Source of the DNA: JAITWN01 sp964437335
Lineage (GTDB): Bacteria > Pseudomonadota > Gammaproteobacteria > SZUA-140
Assembly: GCA_964437335.1 (NCBI GenBank)
Contig: CAYTGL010000001.1
Location: forward strand, 62,001-126,000
Reading direction: 5' to 3'
Length of the DNA: 64,000 bases
Below the pieces are notes generated by a model, which saw only the letters and a program-made list of their open reading frames with translations, was not told the DNA's origin and made no database searches. Below are positions 26,593 through 35,406 of the stretch, in pieces (the first letter of the stretch is position 1; each line of letters starts with the position of its first letter). The position numbers and the translations under genes are program-made.

Positions 26593-27660
26593 TTATGCCA
26601 TATATTGCCGCAGCGCAGGATGCACGACCTCGCCACCGGCAACATTGACGCCGCGAGACAATGCAGGATGCCGCTCCCAGCCGTCACGCGCAAGGATCTG
26701 CAGCCAGGGCAGCAATGCGGCCGACAATGCCTGTGATGCGGAACGGGGCACTACGCCCGGCATGTTGGTGACGCCGAAATGCACGATGTTGTCGACGACG
26801 AAGGTTGGCGCCTCGTAGGTCGTGGGCCGGATCGTCTCGACGCAACCGCCCTGGTCGATCGATACGTCGACGATGACGCCGCCGGCTGACATCGTGCGCA
26901 CCATGTCACGGGTGACGACATGCGGGGCGCGGCTGCCGGTGATCAGCACCGCGCCGATGAGCAGGTCGGCACGCGCGACCTCCTCGGCAATCACGTCGGT
27001 GAACGGGTAACGCGACGTGACATTCGGTCCGATATCGCGCATCGCCTCGAGGCGTTCGCGCTTCTGATCGAATACAACGACCTCGGCGCCGAGTCCGGCG
27101 GCGACCCGCGCGGCATTGCCGCCAGCGACACCGGCGCCGATGACGACGACGCGGCCGCGTTCAACGGCCGGCAGGCCGCCGAGCAGCAGGCCCTTGCCGC
27201 CCTGGGGCGTATGCAGCAGGTGTGTGCCGATCTGGGTCGCGAGCCGGCCGGCGATGTCACTCATCGGCGCGAGCAACGGGAGCCGCCCGAGGTCGTCCTC
27301 GACGGTCTCGAATGCGACCGCAGTCAGTCCGATCGCCTGCAGGCGATGCATCAGCGCGACGTCCGCGGCCAGGTGCAGGTAACTGAACAGCAGGTGGTCC
27401 GGACGAAAATAATCGAGTTCCGGCCCGACCGGCTCCTTGACCTTGACGATCAGACCGGCGGCCCCGTACAGTGAGGCCGCATCGGGGAGTATCTGGACGC
27501 CGACGTTTCGATAGGCCTCGTCGTAATGACCGCTCGCGACGCCCGCCGCCTGTTCGATGAAGACCTCATGTCCCTGCCGGACCAGTTCGGCCGCCGCGGC
27601 CGGCACCAGCGCGACGCGGCCTTCCATCGGTTTGATCTCGCGGGGGATCCCTATGCGCAT
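26593..27660 (-). CDS. ald: alanine dehydrogenase
   Basis: A 355-residue NAD-dependent enzyme interconverting L-alanine and pyruvate plus ammonia. The start MRIGIPREIKPMEGRVALVPAAAAELV is the AlaDH/PNT N-terminal signature, KVKEP (about residue 74) carries a substrate-binding lysine, and the Rossmann core is VVIGAGVAGGNAARVAAGLGAEV (about 171-193). The end HFGVTNMPGVVPRSASQAL is typical. It is slightly shorter than the usual 370 or so residues, at the C-terminus. It is transcribed away from trxB. Confidence 0.93.
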   Translation of the reverse strand: MRIGIPREIKPMEGRVALVPAAAAELVRQGHEVFIEQAAGVASGHYDEAYRNVGVQILPDAASLYGAAGLIVKVKEPVGPELDYFRPDHLLFSYLHLAADVALMHRLQAIGLTAVAFETVEDDLGRLPLLAPMSDIAGRLATQIGTHLLHTPQGGKGLLLGGLPAVERGRVVVIGAGVAGGNAARVAAGLGAEVVVFDQKRERLEAMRDIGPNVTSRYPFTDVIAEEVARADLLIGAVLITGSRAPHVVTRDMVRTMSAGGVIVDVSIDQGGCVETIRPTTYEAPTFVVDNIVHFGVTNMPGVVPRSASQALSAALLPWLQILARDGWERHPALSRGVNVAGGEVVHPALRQYMA

Positions 27661-27681
27661 CGCAAGCCAGTTTAGACCAAG

Positions 27682-27712
27682 TTGAAATTGGAGTGAATGG
27701 TCATACTATAAT
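27682..27712 (+). promoter_or_regulatory. trxB: possible promoter for trxB
   Basis: TTGAAA and TATAAT occur 19 bases apart in the 197-base divergent gap between ald and trxB. The -10 is a perfect match but the spacing is longer than ideal, and trxB starts 145 bases downstream. Other hexamers in the gap could serve. Confidence 0.3.
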
Positions 27713-27857
27713 GAGGCGGGATCGCAGCGGATGAATCATCGTTCGCTTGTCGCCATTTATCCAGTCCGTACAATACGATATGCCACTTTATCACAGTTCC
27801 GCCGACGCCATGCAAGTGGAACTGCAACTGATTCGAATACTACGGAGCGCATGATCG

Positions 27858-28817
27858 ATGAGTGTAGAAAAACATTGCCGCCTGCTGATCCTCGGTTCCG
27901 GTCCCGCCGGCTATAGCGCGGCCGTCTACGCGGCGCGCGCGAACCTGAATCCTGTCCTGATCACCGGCCTCGAGCAGGGCGGGCAGTTGACGACGACGAC
28001 CGATGTCGACAATTGGCCCGGCGACGCTGAAGGCGTGCAGGGGCCGGAGCTGATGGACAGGATGCGCCGTCATGCCGAGCGCTTCGACACCGAAATCATC
28101 ATCGATCATATTCATACGGCCGAACTGCAACGGCGGCCGTTCCGCCTGACCGGCGATCAGGGCGTCTACACCTGCGACGCGTTGATCATCGCGACCGGCG
28201 CGTCGGCGAAGTATCTCGGTATGCCATCCGAAGAGGCCTTCAAGGGGAAGGGCGTGTCGGCCTGCGCGACCTGTGATGGCTTCTTCTATCGCAACCGGAA
28301 GGTTGCGGTGATCGGCGGCGGCAACACTGCGGTCGAGGAGGCGCTGTATCTGTCGAACATCGCGTCGGAGGTCAACGTCGTCCATCGCCGCGACAAATTC
28401 CGCGCTGAGAAGATCCTGTCGAACAAACTGCTCGAGAAGGCACGGAGCGGTAATGTCCGGATCCACTGGAACGCGGTACTCGACGAGGTGGTCGGGAACG
28501 ACAGCGGCGTTACCGGGATCCGGATCCGGGGCGCCCAGGGGGGCGAGACGCGGGCGCTCGACCTGCACGGCGTGTTCATCGCGATCGGCCACCACCCGAA
28601 TACCGCGCTGTTCGAGGGGCAGCTCGACATGCGCCATGGTTATATCGTCGTCAACAGCGGTATAATGGGCAACGCCACGGCCACCAGCATTCCGGGGGTA
28701 TTCGCGGCCGGGGATGTCGCCGATTCTGTCTACCGTCAGGCCGTCACCTCGGCGGGCAGCGGCTGTATGGCGGCCCTCGACGCCGAGCGGTATCTCGATC
28801 AACTCGAAAGCACCTGA
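27858..28817 (+). CDS. trxB: thioredoxin reductase
   Basis: A 319-residue NADPH-dependent flavoenzyme that reduces thioredoxin. The FAD site is LLILGSGPAGYSAAVYAARA (about residues 9-28), the redox pair is CATCDGFF (about 136-143), the NADPH site GGGNTAVEEALYLS, and the C-terminal FAD motif GVFAAGDVADSVYRQAVTSAG. Length matches the family. The start ATG is followed by SVEKHCRLLILG, close to the normal N-terminus. trxB upstream of aat/infA/clpA is a familiar gammaproteobacterial order. Confidence 0.97.
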   Translation: MSVEKHCRLLILGSGPAGYSAAVYAARANLNPVLITGLEQGGQLTTTTDVDNWPGDAEGVQGPELMDRMRRHAERFDTEIIIDHIHTAELQRRPFRLTGDQGVYTCDALIIATGASAKYLGMPSEEAFKGKGVSACATCDGFFYRNRKVAVIGGGNTAVEEALYLSNIASEVNVVHRRDKFRAEKILSNKLLEKARSGNVRIHWNAVLDEVVGNDSGVTGIRIRGAQGGETRALDLHGVFIAIGHHPNTALFEGQLDMRHGYIVVNSGIMGNATATSIPGVFAAGDVADSVYRQAVTSAGSGCMAALDAERYLDQLEST

Positions 28818-28868
28818 CGACGCCCGGCCGGCGCCTGCAGGGTGGTGCCGGGTGGCGGGGAGGGTGTG

Positions 28869-29192
28869 ATGAACCAGTTAGCTGAGAACCGGAAGTTTCC
28901 CCGCATGGCGGTCGACTGCGGAATCGTTTGGCGACCTGTCGATGCCGGTGAATCACGGGCGGGCGTCGCGCGCAACATCAGCGGCAATGGCCTGCTGTTC
29001 GTCACCACCGAGCGGCCGGCGATTGGCGACCGGATGGAAATCACCTTGAGTCCCGGGGTCCTGTCGATACCCGCGCTGAGCGCACTGGTCGAAGTGGTCC
29101 GGATCGAGCAGGGTGCGTCCAAGCCGGCAGGCAGTGTGGCGCCAGGCGCCCACAGTTACGAGATCGGCGCGCGCATCATGATGATGAGATAG
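28869..29192 (+). CDS. PilZ domain protein
   Basis: A 107-residue stand-alone PilZ-like domain: NRKFPRMAVDCGIVW (residues 7-21) supplies an RxxxR-like c-di-GMP motif reduced to RKFPRM, followed by ARNISGNGLLFVTTERPAIGDRMEI, which matches the (D/N)xSxxG motif as NISGNG. It may bind cyclic-di-GMP; the shortened first motif leaves doubt. The ATG at 28869 has GGGAGG in front and is preferred to an upstream in-frame GTG. Confidence 0.7.
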   Translation: MNQLAENRKFPRMAVDCGIVWRPVDAGESRAGVARNISGNGLLFVTTERPAIGDRMEITLSPGVLSIPALSALVEVVRIEQGASKPAGSVAPGAHSYEIGARIMMMR

Positions 29193-29292
29193 GCCCGGCG
29201 CCCGCGCATCGAAATTGCAGCCGATGCCTTCCTCCGTTCCAGCATCCGTTTGCATCGCCAGGGTCACTGCCGCCGGCCAGGCTGCGCCCGTC

Positions 29293-30432
29293 ATGAACAT
29301 CACTCTTCACGCCCGCATCGATACGATCGATCCCGCGCAGTGGAATGCGCTGGTTCCGGATGCGCCGCCGTTTCTGCGCCATGAATTCCTGTCGGCGCTC
29401 GAGCGTCACCACGCGGTCGGCGCGAACAGCGGCTGGCATCCGGCTTATCTTGTAGCCGCCATTGACGGGCGCGTGCTCGGCGCGCTACCGATGTTCCTCA
29501 AGGAACATTCATTCGGTGAATTCGTGTTCGATTGGGCCTGGGCCTCGGCCCACGAACGTCACGGTTTGCGCTATTATCCGAAGCTGGTCGTCGCGACGCC
29601 GTATACGCCGGTGACCGGCGAGCGGATCCTGATCGCGCCGGAGACCGTTGATCGCGCCGGTATCGCACATGCACTGATCGACGCCGCACTGGAGCACGCC
29701 AGATCGCTTGGCCTGTCCTCCCTGCACTGGCTGTTCACAACGGACAGCGACAGCGCGTGGTTGCAGGCGCATGGATGTCTGCCGCGTACCGGTTGCCAGT
29801 TTCACTGGGACAATCCGGGTTACCGGGATTTCGACGATTTCCTTGCCGCGCTGTCGTCGCGCAGCCGCAAGGAAATACGGCGCGAGCGACGTGCGATCGT
29901 CGACCAGGGGATCGCGGTCGAGGTACTCAGCGGCGACGCAGCGCCGCCGCCGGTGTGGGATGCGATGCATCGGTTCTACCGCTCGACTTTCGCGCACAAG
30001 GGCAACCATGCGCCGCTGTCGCGCGGATTCTTTCAGGAACTCGGCGCGAAGATGGGGCAAGCAACCCTGCTGATCCTTGCGCGTCTCGATGGTCACCTGG
30101 TCGCCGGGGCGTTGTTCTTCATCGGCCGTGATGCGATGTACGGGCGGCATTGGGGCGCTGACCGGGAATTTCCAAATCTGCATTTCGAGCTGTGCTATTA
30201 CCGCGCGATAGAGTTCTGCATCGAGCGCGGGATCAAACGCTTCGAAGCCGGCGCGCAAGGAGAATACAAGATCCGCCGCGGCTTTCGCCCGACGCTGACC
30301 CGCTCGATGCACTGGATTGCCGACCCCCGCTTTGCGGCGGCGATCGGGGATTTTCTCGACGGCGAGCGGCGCACGGTAGCGTCCTATGTCGAAGGTCTGC
30401 AGCCTCATCTGCCGTACCGGACGACATCATGA
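29293..30432 (+). CDS. FemAB/GNAT-like DUF482 family protein
   Basis: A 379-residue soluble protein of the DUF482 (peptidogalycan biosynthesis-like) family with an acyl-CoA N-acyltransferase fold. Recognisable segments are FLRHEFLSALERHHAVG, FVFDWAWASAHERHGLRYYPKL, HWGADREFPNLHFELCYYRAIEF and FEAGAQGEYKIRRGFRP. Biochemical function is unknown. The ATG at 29293 is chosen since the upstream 26-codon extension looks unrelated. It overlaps aat by four bases, suggesting joint translation. Confidence 0.85.
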   Translation: MNITLHARIDTIDPAQWNALVPDAPPFLRHEFLSALERHHAVGANSGWHPAYLVAAIDGRVLGALPMFLKEHSFGEFVFDWAWASAHERHGLRYYPKLVVATPYTPVTGERILIAPETVDRAGIAHALIDAALEHARSLGLSSLHWLFTTDSDSAWLQAHGCLPRTGCQFHWDNPGYRDFDDFLAALSSRSRKEIRRERRAIVDQGIAVEVLSGDAAPPPVWDAMHRFYRSTFAHKGNHAPLSRGFFQELGAKMGQATLLILARLDGHLVAGALFFIGRDAMYGRHWGADREFPNLHFELCYYRAIEFCIERGIKRFEAGAQGEYKIRRGFRPTLTRSMHWIADPRFAAAIGDFLDGERRTVASYVEGLQPHLPYRTTS

Positions 30433-31145
30433 AAGGCGAAGAAAAGCGCTTTCCGGTACTGCTCGATCCCTGGTCGGACGAGTGCGATTTTCCCGAGGTT
30501 TCCCGGGCGCTGCTCGATCCAAACGGTCTGCTCGCCATCGGCGGCAACCTCGAACCACAATGCCTGCTGCGGGCTTATCGCCGCGGCATTTTCCCGTGGT
30601 ATGAGGCCGGGCAGCCGATCCTGTGGTGGTCGCCCGATCCGCGCATGGTGCTGTTTCCATCGCGGCTGCGGGTCTCGCGCAGCCTGCGCAAGGGACTCAG
30701 GCATCAACCGTACACCGTGACTTTCGACCACGCCTTCGAATCCGTCATTCGCGCCTGCAGCGAACCGCGCAGCGAGGATCATTCGGGGACATGGATTACG
30801 CCGGAAATCATCGAGGCCTACACCCGGCTGCATCGCCTCGGGCACGCCCATTCCACCGAGACCTGGCGCGACGGCGAACTGGTCGGTGGCGTCTATGGCG
30901 TCAGCGTTGGCCGTGTGTTCTTCGGCGAATCAATGTTCCATCGCGCGCGCGATGCCTCCAAGCATGCCTTCGTGCGGCTGGTGGAGCTGCTCGGCGCTTG
31001 GGAGTGCGCCGTCATCGATTGCCAGATGCAGACTTCACATCTGTTGAGCCTCGGCGCGGAAACCCTTTCGCGCCAGGCCTTCGTCGAATTGCTCGCGCAC
31101 TGCGAACGTCCGGATTTTCCGGCGTCGTGGTCGGAGGTCGGCTGA
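30429..31145 (+). CDS. aat: leucyl/phenylalanyl-tRNA-protein transferase
   Basis: A 238-residue enzyme that adds Leu or Phe to proteins with N-terminal Lys or Arg, creating degrons for ClpS-ClpAP. Signature segments are GLLAIGGNLEPQCLLRAYRRGIFPWYE (about residues 34-60), ILWWSPDPRMVLFP, WITPEIIEAYTRLHRLGHAHSTE and GRVFFGESMFHRARDASKHAF. The ATG overlaps the stop of the DUF482 gene. bpt starts three bases after its stop, and clpA and clpS lie just downstream. Confidence 0.97.
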   Translation: MKGEEKRFPVLLDPWSDECDFPEVSRALLDPNGLLAIGGNLEPQCLLRAYRRGIFPWYEAGQPILWWSPDPRMVLFPSRLRVSRSLRKGLRHQPYTVTFDHAFESVIRACSEPRSEDHSGTWITPEIIEAYTRLHRLGHAHSTETWRDGELVGGVYGVSVGRVFFGESMFHRARDASKHAFVRLVELLGAWECAVIDCQMQTSHLLSLGAETLSRQAFVELLAHCERPDFPASWSEVG

Positions 31146-31147
31146 CC

Positions 31148-31870
31148 GTGTCGCTGTTCCGGACCGAAGGATATATCCATTTCTACCGCACCCTGCCGCA
31201 TGACTGCGGCTACCTGCCGGGGCGCAGCGCCTCGAATGCGGTCGTCGATCCCGCGATGGCAATGGAGCCCTGGCTCTATACCCGGCTCGCCGAGATCGGT
31301 TTCCGTCGCAGTGGTCCGCGCGTCTATCGTCCTGCCTGCCCGGATTGCACCGCCTGCATTCCGCTGCGCATTCCGGTCGCAAAGTTCCAGCCGAATCGCA
31401 CGCAGCGGCGCAACCTGCGCCGCAACTGCGACCTGGCGGTCACCGAGCGCGAACCGGCCTTTGACCGGGAGCACTTCGATCTCTACTGCCGTTATCTCGA
31501 AGCCCGTCACGCGGACAGTGAAATGGAGGCAATGCCGGCCGAGGAGTATCTCGCCTTCCTGACCTGCAAGGGGATCGAGACCCGCTTCCTTGATTTCCGC
31601 CTGGAGGGCCGCTGTGTCGCGGTGGCCGTCGTCGATGTGCTGGGTAATGCGCTGTCCGCGGTCTATACCTTTTTCGACCCCGCCTGGGCACGCCGCGGCC
31701 TCGGCGTCAATGCGATCCTCCGGGAAATCGAGATGGCCCGGCAATACGGCAAGGAATGGCTTTATCTCGGCTACTGGATCGCGGAATGTCGCAAGATGAA
31801 TTACAAGGACGAATATCAGCCTTACGAAATATTCATCGCCGATCGCTGGCGCCGCCCCGACCGGGAGTGA
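31148..31870 (+). CDS. bpt: aspartate/glutamate leucyltransferase (arginyl-tRNA transferase family)
   Basis: A 240-residue Bpt/Ate1-type transferase that in bacteria adds Leu to N-terminal Asp or Glu. The Cys-rich motif RPACPDCTACIPLRIP lies at about residues 59-74, and the GNAT-like C-terminal part ends in YLGYWIAECRKMNYKDEYQPYE. It starts with GTG three bases after the aat stop; the long upstream frame is inside aat and is not coding. Length agrees with the family (about 235-250). Confidence 0.96.
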   Translation: MSLFRTEGYIHFYRTLPHDCGYLPGRSASNAVVDPAMAMEPWLYTRLAEIGFRRSGPRVYRPACPDCTACIPLRIPVAKFQPNRTQRRNLRRNCDLAVTEREPAFDREHFDLYCRYLEARHADSEMEAMPAEEYLAFLTCKGIETRFLDFRLEGRCVAVAVVDVLGNALSAVYTFFDPAWARRGLGVNAILREIEMARQYGKEWLYLGYWIAECRKMNYKDEYQPYEIFIADRWRRPDRE

Positions 31871-31908
31871 ACCCTGCCCGGCCGGGGGGCGCCCTCGCGT
31901 ACAAATGA

Positions 31909-31916
31909 TGTATAAT
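31909..31916 (+). promoter_or_regulatory. infA: -10 element upstream of infA
   Basis: TGTATAAT: a perfect TATAAT preceded directly by TG, 54 bases before the infA start. No convincing -35 hexamer is seen. Confidence 0.35.
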
Positions 31917-31969
31917 CGCTAACTTTCCCGGATCGGGATCAGTGAAATCGGCATGACCGGCGGAGACGT

Positions 31970-32188
31970 ATGGCGAAAGAAGAACATATCGAAATGGAAG
32001 GTACCGTAATCGAAACCTTGCCGAACACCATGTTCCGCGTGGAACTCGAGAACGGGCACATGGTTACGGCGCATATCTCGGGCAAGATGCGCAAGCACTA
32101 CATCCGCATCCTGACCGGCGACAAGGTTACCGTGCAACTGACGCCTTACGATCTCAGCAAGGGCCGCATCGTCTTCCGCGCCAAGTAG
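31970..32188 (+). CDS. infA: translation initiation factor IF-1
   Basis: A 72-residue single OB-fold protein that binds the ribosomal A site during initiation. The sequence EEHIEMEGTVIETLPNTMF, the core ENGHMVTAHISGKMRKHYI and the end DLSKGRIVFRAK follow the bacterial consensus at full length. It faces clpA convergently with a 26-base gap and no evident terminator hairpin. Confidence 0.98.
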   Translation: MAKEEHIEMEGTVIETLPNTMFRVELENGHMVTAHISGKMRKHYIRILTGDKVTVQLTPYDLSKGRIVFRAK

Positions 32189-32214
32189 CCGCTGTCTTCG
32201 AGCCCGCTTCCGGC

Positions 32215-34479
32215 TCAGCTCTCCACCGTCTCCTCGACACCTTCGACATCGAAGCTCAGGCTGTCACCGCTGACGGCGATGCGCACGTGACCGCCTTTCG
32301 CGAGGCGGCCGAACAACAATTCCTCGGCGAGCGGCTTCTTGATGTATTCCTGGATCGTCCGCGCCATCGGGCGTGCGCCCATTTTCACGTCGAAGCCGTG
32401 CACGGCGAGCCATGCGCGCGCCTCGTCATCGACCCGCAGCGAGACCTTTTTTTCCTCGAGTTGAGCCTCGAGTTCGATCAGGAACTTGTCGACGACATGG
32501 CTGACGGTCTCAGGGGTCAGCGCGTCGAACTGGATGATCGCGTCGAGACGGTTGCGGAACTCCGGCGTGAAGATCCGCTTGATCACTTCCATTGCGTCGC
32601 TGGAATGATCCTGGTGCGTAAAGCCGATAGAAGAACGGCTGATCTGCTCGGCGCCGGCGTTCGTAGACATCACGACGATGACGTTGCGGAAGTCCGCCTT
32701 GCGGCCGTTGTTGTCGGTCAGCGTGCCGTGGTCCATGACCTGCAACAGCAGGTTGTAGACGTCCGGGTGGGCCTTCTCGATCTCGTCCAGCAGGAGCACC
32801 GAATGCGGGTGTTTGGTGATGGCCTCGGTCAGCAGTCCACCCTGGTCGTAGCCGACGTAGCCGGGCGGGGCCCCGATCAGGCGCGATACGGTGTGGCGTT
32901 CCATGTATTCGGACATGTCGAAACGGATCAGTTCGATACCGAGGATCTTCGCGAGTTGGCGCGTGACCTCGGTCTTGCCGACGCCGGTCGGACCGGCGAA
33001 CAGGAAGGAGCCGATCGGCTTCTCGACATTACCGAGGCCCGAGCGCGCCATCTTGATCGCATTGGCGAGCGCATCGATCGCCCGACCCTGGCCGAACACT
33101 ACCATTTTGAGGTCGCGATCCAGCGTGCGCAGCTTGTCCTTGTCGGAGTGGCTGACGGACTTTGGCGGGATGCGGGCGATGCGCGCGACGATCGACTCGA
33201 CTTCCTTGACGCCGATGGTCTTCTTGCGCTTCGACGGCGCGAGCAGGCGCTGGTAGGCGCCAGCCTCGTCGATGACGTCGATTGCCTTGTCAGGCAGGAA
33301 GCGATCGTTGATGTAGCGTGCGGAGAGATCAACCGCGGCGCGCAACGCATCGCGGGAATATTTAATCTTGTGATGCTGCTCGAAGCGCGACTTCAGACCT
33401 TGCAGAATCTTGATGCTATCGTCGACGGACGGCTCGGTCACGTCGATTTTCTGGAAGCGGCGCGCAAGCGCGCGGTCCTTTTCGAAGATGCCGCGGTATT
33501 CGTGATAAGTCGTAGAGCCGATGCAGCGCAGCTCGCCGGATGACAGCACCGGTTTGATCAGGTTCGAGGCGTCCATGACGCCACCGGAGGTCGAGCCGGC
33601 GCCGATGATCGTGTGGATCTCGTCGATGAACAGGATCGAGCCCGGCTCCTTGCGCAGTTGCGCGAGAATGCCCTTCAGACGCTTCTCGAAATCGCCGCGG
33701 TATTTGGTGCCGGCGAGCAGCGAGCCCATGTCGAGCGAATAGATCGTGCTGTTTGTCAGCACGTCGGGCACGTCACCGTCAATGATCTTCTTGGCAAGTC
33801 CCTCGGCGATTGCAGTTTTGCCGACGCCGGCCTCGCCGACCAGCAACGGGTTGTTCTTGCGACGGCGGCACAGCACCTGGATGACGCGCTGGACTTCCTG
33901 CTCACGGCCGATCAGCGGATCGATCATCCCCATGCGCGCGCGCTGGTTCAGGTTGGTCGCGTACTGTTCGAGCGGGGTGCGCGCTGCCGAATCCGTTTCC
34001 GCTTCAGTATCCGCGGCGAGAAAGCCTTCGGTCTCCTCGTCGCCACCATCGATCTTCGCGATGCCGTGGGAGATGTAGTTGACGACGTCGAGGCGGGTGA
34101 TGTTCTGGGTGTTCAGGCAGTAGACGGCTTGGGAATCCTGTTCGCCGAAGATCGCGACCAGCAGGTTCGCCGCGCCGACCTCGCGCTTGCCGGACGACTG
34201 CACATGAAACACCGCCCGCTGCAGCACGCGCTGGAAACCGAGGGTAGGCTGGGTGTCGCGCGCCTCGTCCTGTAGGCGTGGCGTGGTCTCGTCGAGGAAA
34301 ACCATCAGATCGCGCTTCAGCGCGTCCAGATCGGCCCCGCAGGCCCGCAGCACGGTCGCCGCCGACGTATTGTCGAGCAGCGCGAGCAACAGGTGCTCCA
34401 CAGTGATGAATTCGTGGTTCTTGTCGCGGGCTTCCTGGAAAGCGACATTCAGCGTGTATTCGACGTCCTTACTTAACAT
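32215..34479 (-). CDS. clpA: ATP-dependent Clp protease ATPase subunit ClpA
   Basis: A 754-residue Hsp100 unfoldase that feeds ClpP and, with ClpS, degrades N-degron substrates. It has a double Clp-N domain (MLSKDVEYTLNVAFQEARDKNH at the start), AAA-1 with GEAGVGKTA, AAA-2 with GPTGVGKTE and arginine-containing GYVGYDQGG. Length fits E. coli ClpA (758). The in-frame extension upstream to 34848 runs through clpS in another frame and is not coding. AAGGTGG lies before the ATG. It follows clpS by 35 bases. Confidence 0.98.
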   Translation of the reverse strand: MLSKDVEYTLNVAFQEARDKNHEFITVEHLLLALLDNTSAATVLRACGADLDALKRDLMVFLDETTPRLQDEARDTQPTLGFQRVLQRAVFHVQSSGKREVGAANLLVAIFGEQDSQAVYCLNTQNITRLDVVNYISHGIAKIDGGDEETEGFLAADTEAETDSAARTPLEQYATNLNQRARMGMIDPLIGREQEVQRVIQVLCRRRKNNPLLVGEAGVGKTAIAEGLAKKIIDGDVPDVLTNSTIYSLDMGSLLAGTKYRGDFEKRLKGILAQLRKEPGSILFIDEIHTIIGAGSTSGGVMDASNLIKPVLSSGELRCIGSTTYHEYRGIFEKDRALARRFQKIDVTEPSVDDSIKILQGLKSRFEQHHKIKYSRDALRAAVDLSARYINDRFLPDKAIDVIDEAGAYQRLLAPSKRKKTIGVKEVESIVARIARIPPKSVSHSDKDKLRTLDRDLKMVVFGQGRAIDALANAIKMARSGLGNVEKPIGSFLFAGPTGVGKTEVTRQLAKILGIELIRFDMSEYMERHTVSRLIGAPPGYVGYDQGGLLTEAITKHPHSVLLLDEIEKAHPDVYNLLLQVMDHGTLTDNNGRKADFRNVIVVMSTNAGAEQISRSSIGFTHQDHSSDAMEVIKRIFTPEFRNRLDAIIQFDALTPETVSHVVDKFLIELEAQLEEKKVSLRVDDEARAWLAVHGFDVKMGARPMARTIQEYIKKPLAEELLFGRLAKGGHVRIAVSGDSLSFDVEGVEETVES

Positions 34480-34514
34480 CGTAGCCACCTTTTCGGGTTT
34501 CGCCGGGAATTGGG

Positions 34515-34838
34515 CTAGACCTTCTCCATCGTGCATTTCAGCGGGTGCTGGTGCTCCCGGGAAAACTGGTTCACCATCGCTACTTTGGTCTCGGCAATAT
34601 CGCGATTGAATATGCCGCAGACCCCCACGCCCCGGGTATGCACATGCAGCATGACCTGGGTCGCCTTGTCGTTGTCCATGCCGAAGAACTTCTGCAGCAC
34701 GTAGACGACGAAATCCATCGGGGTATAGTCGTCGTTCAGCAGGAGGACCTTGTACAGCGGCGGACGCTTGAGCTTCGGCTTTGCCTCCTGCAGCGCCAGG
34801 CCATCGTCGGGTATCCGGGTTTGTCGCGTCTTCTTCAT
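34515..34838 (-). CDS. clpS: ClpS adaptor for N-degron proteolysis
   Basis: A 107-residue adaptor that binds primary destabilising N-terminal residues and delivers them to ClpA. The core is PPLYKVLLLNDDYTPMDFVVYVL (about residues 22-44), with the conserved NDDYTPMDFV pocket, then HVHTRGVGVCGIFNRDIAETK. The ATG at 34838 is chosen because MKKTRQT matches usual N-termini; an upstream in-frame ATG exists. It probably shares a transcript with clpA. Confidence 0.97.
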   Translation of the reverse strand: MKKTRQTRIPDDGLALQEAKPKLKRPPLYKVLLLNDDYTPMDFVVYVLQKFFGMDNDKATQVMLHVHTRGVGVCGIFNRDIAETKVAMVNQFSREHQHPLKCTMEKV

Positions 34839-35142
34839 GACATCGCAATTATAGCCCAAATGACGGAAAAATTCCTGAGCGCGCAATGGGTAACGTCGTT
34901 CCTCATGATTCGCCCCTGTCCATCATTTAGCGTCCCGTCGACGAAAAAGCTTAACCCCGACAGAATTAGCAAAATACTTGCCAACAGGCGCAAGTGCCCG
35001 GCTGCGGGTTCCGGGGCTTGACGTCACCGGTAAACATGCTCAAAGTGAAATGCGCAGGGGAGGGTTTTCTTCGAGTCCACAATCCTAGGGTACGCAGGGC
35101 AGTGCCGGTTTTGCATGTGCAGAGCGATGAGGTATGCGCCAC
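34839..35142. other. divergent spacer between clpS and cspD
   Basis: No gene or RNA recognised in these 304 bases. They must carry the clpS and cspD promoters and a cspD leader. GATGAGG at 35126-35132 serves as the cspD ribosome site. No clear paired -35/-10 set was found. Confidence 0.5.
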
Positions 35143-35355
35143 ATGGCCACCACGGGTATCGTCAAATGGTTCAACAATGCGAAGGGCTTTGGCTTTGTTT
35201 CACCGGATGCGGGAGGGGATGATGTCTTTGCCCACTTCTCCGCAATCGAGATGGACGGTTACAAGAGCCTCAAGCAGGGCCAGAAGGTCGTATTCGAGAT
35301 AACGCAGGGACCGAAAGGGCTGTACGCCCAGAATATCCGGCTCGCCGCCGAGTAG
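35143..35355 (+). CDS. cspD: cold-shock domain protein, CspD type
   Basis: A 70-residue single-stranded nucleic-acid binder. RNP-1 is KGFGFVSPD (about residues 13-21) and RNP-2 is VFAHFS (about 28-33); the start ATTGIVKWFNNAKGFG is typical. Position opposite clpS, as in enterics, suggests the CspD subgroup, which inhibits replication in stationary phase. GAGG is spaced ten bases from the ATG at 35143 but only one from the ATG at 35134, so the later start is preferred. Confidence 0.93.
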   Translation: MATTGIVKWFNNAKGFGFVSPDAGGDDVFAHFSAIEMDGYKSLKQGQKVVFEITQGPKGLYAQNIRLAAE

Positions 35356-35406
35356 GGCGGGCGTTATCTGACGCGGGCAGGGAGGCGCTGCGGCGACGGC
35401 GCAGGG

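Noticed and set aside
27731..27916. 61-codon frame between ald and trxB
   Set aside because: Overlaps the trxB start in another frame and has no ribosome site.
34480..34848. N-terminal extension of ClpA
   Set aside because: The extension overlaps clpS in another frame and has no Clp-N similarity; MLSKDVEYTLN at 34479 is the normal start.
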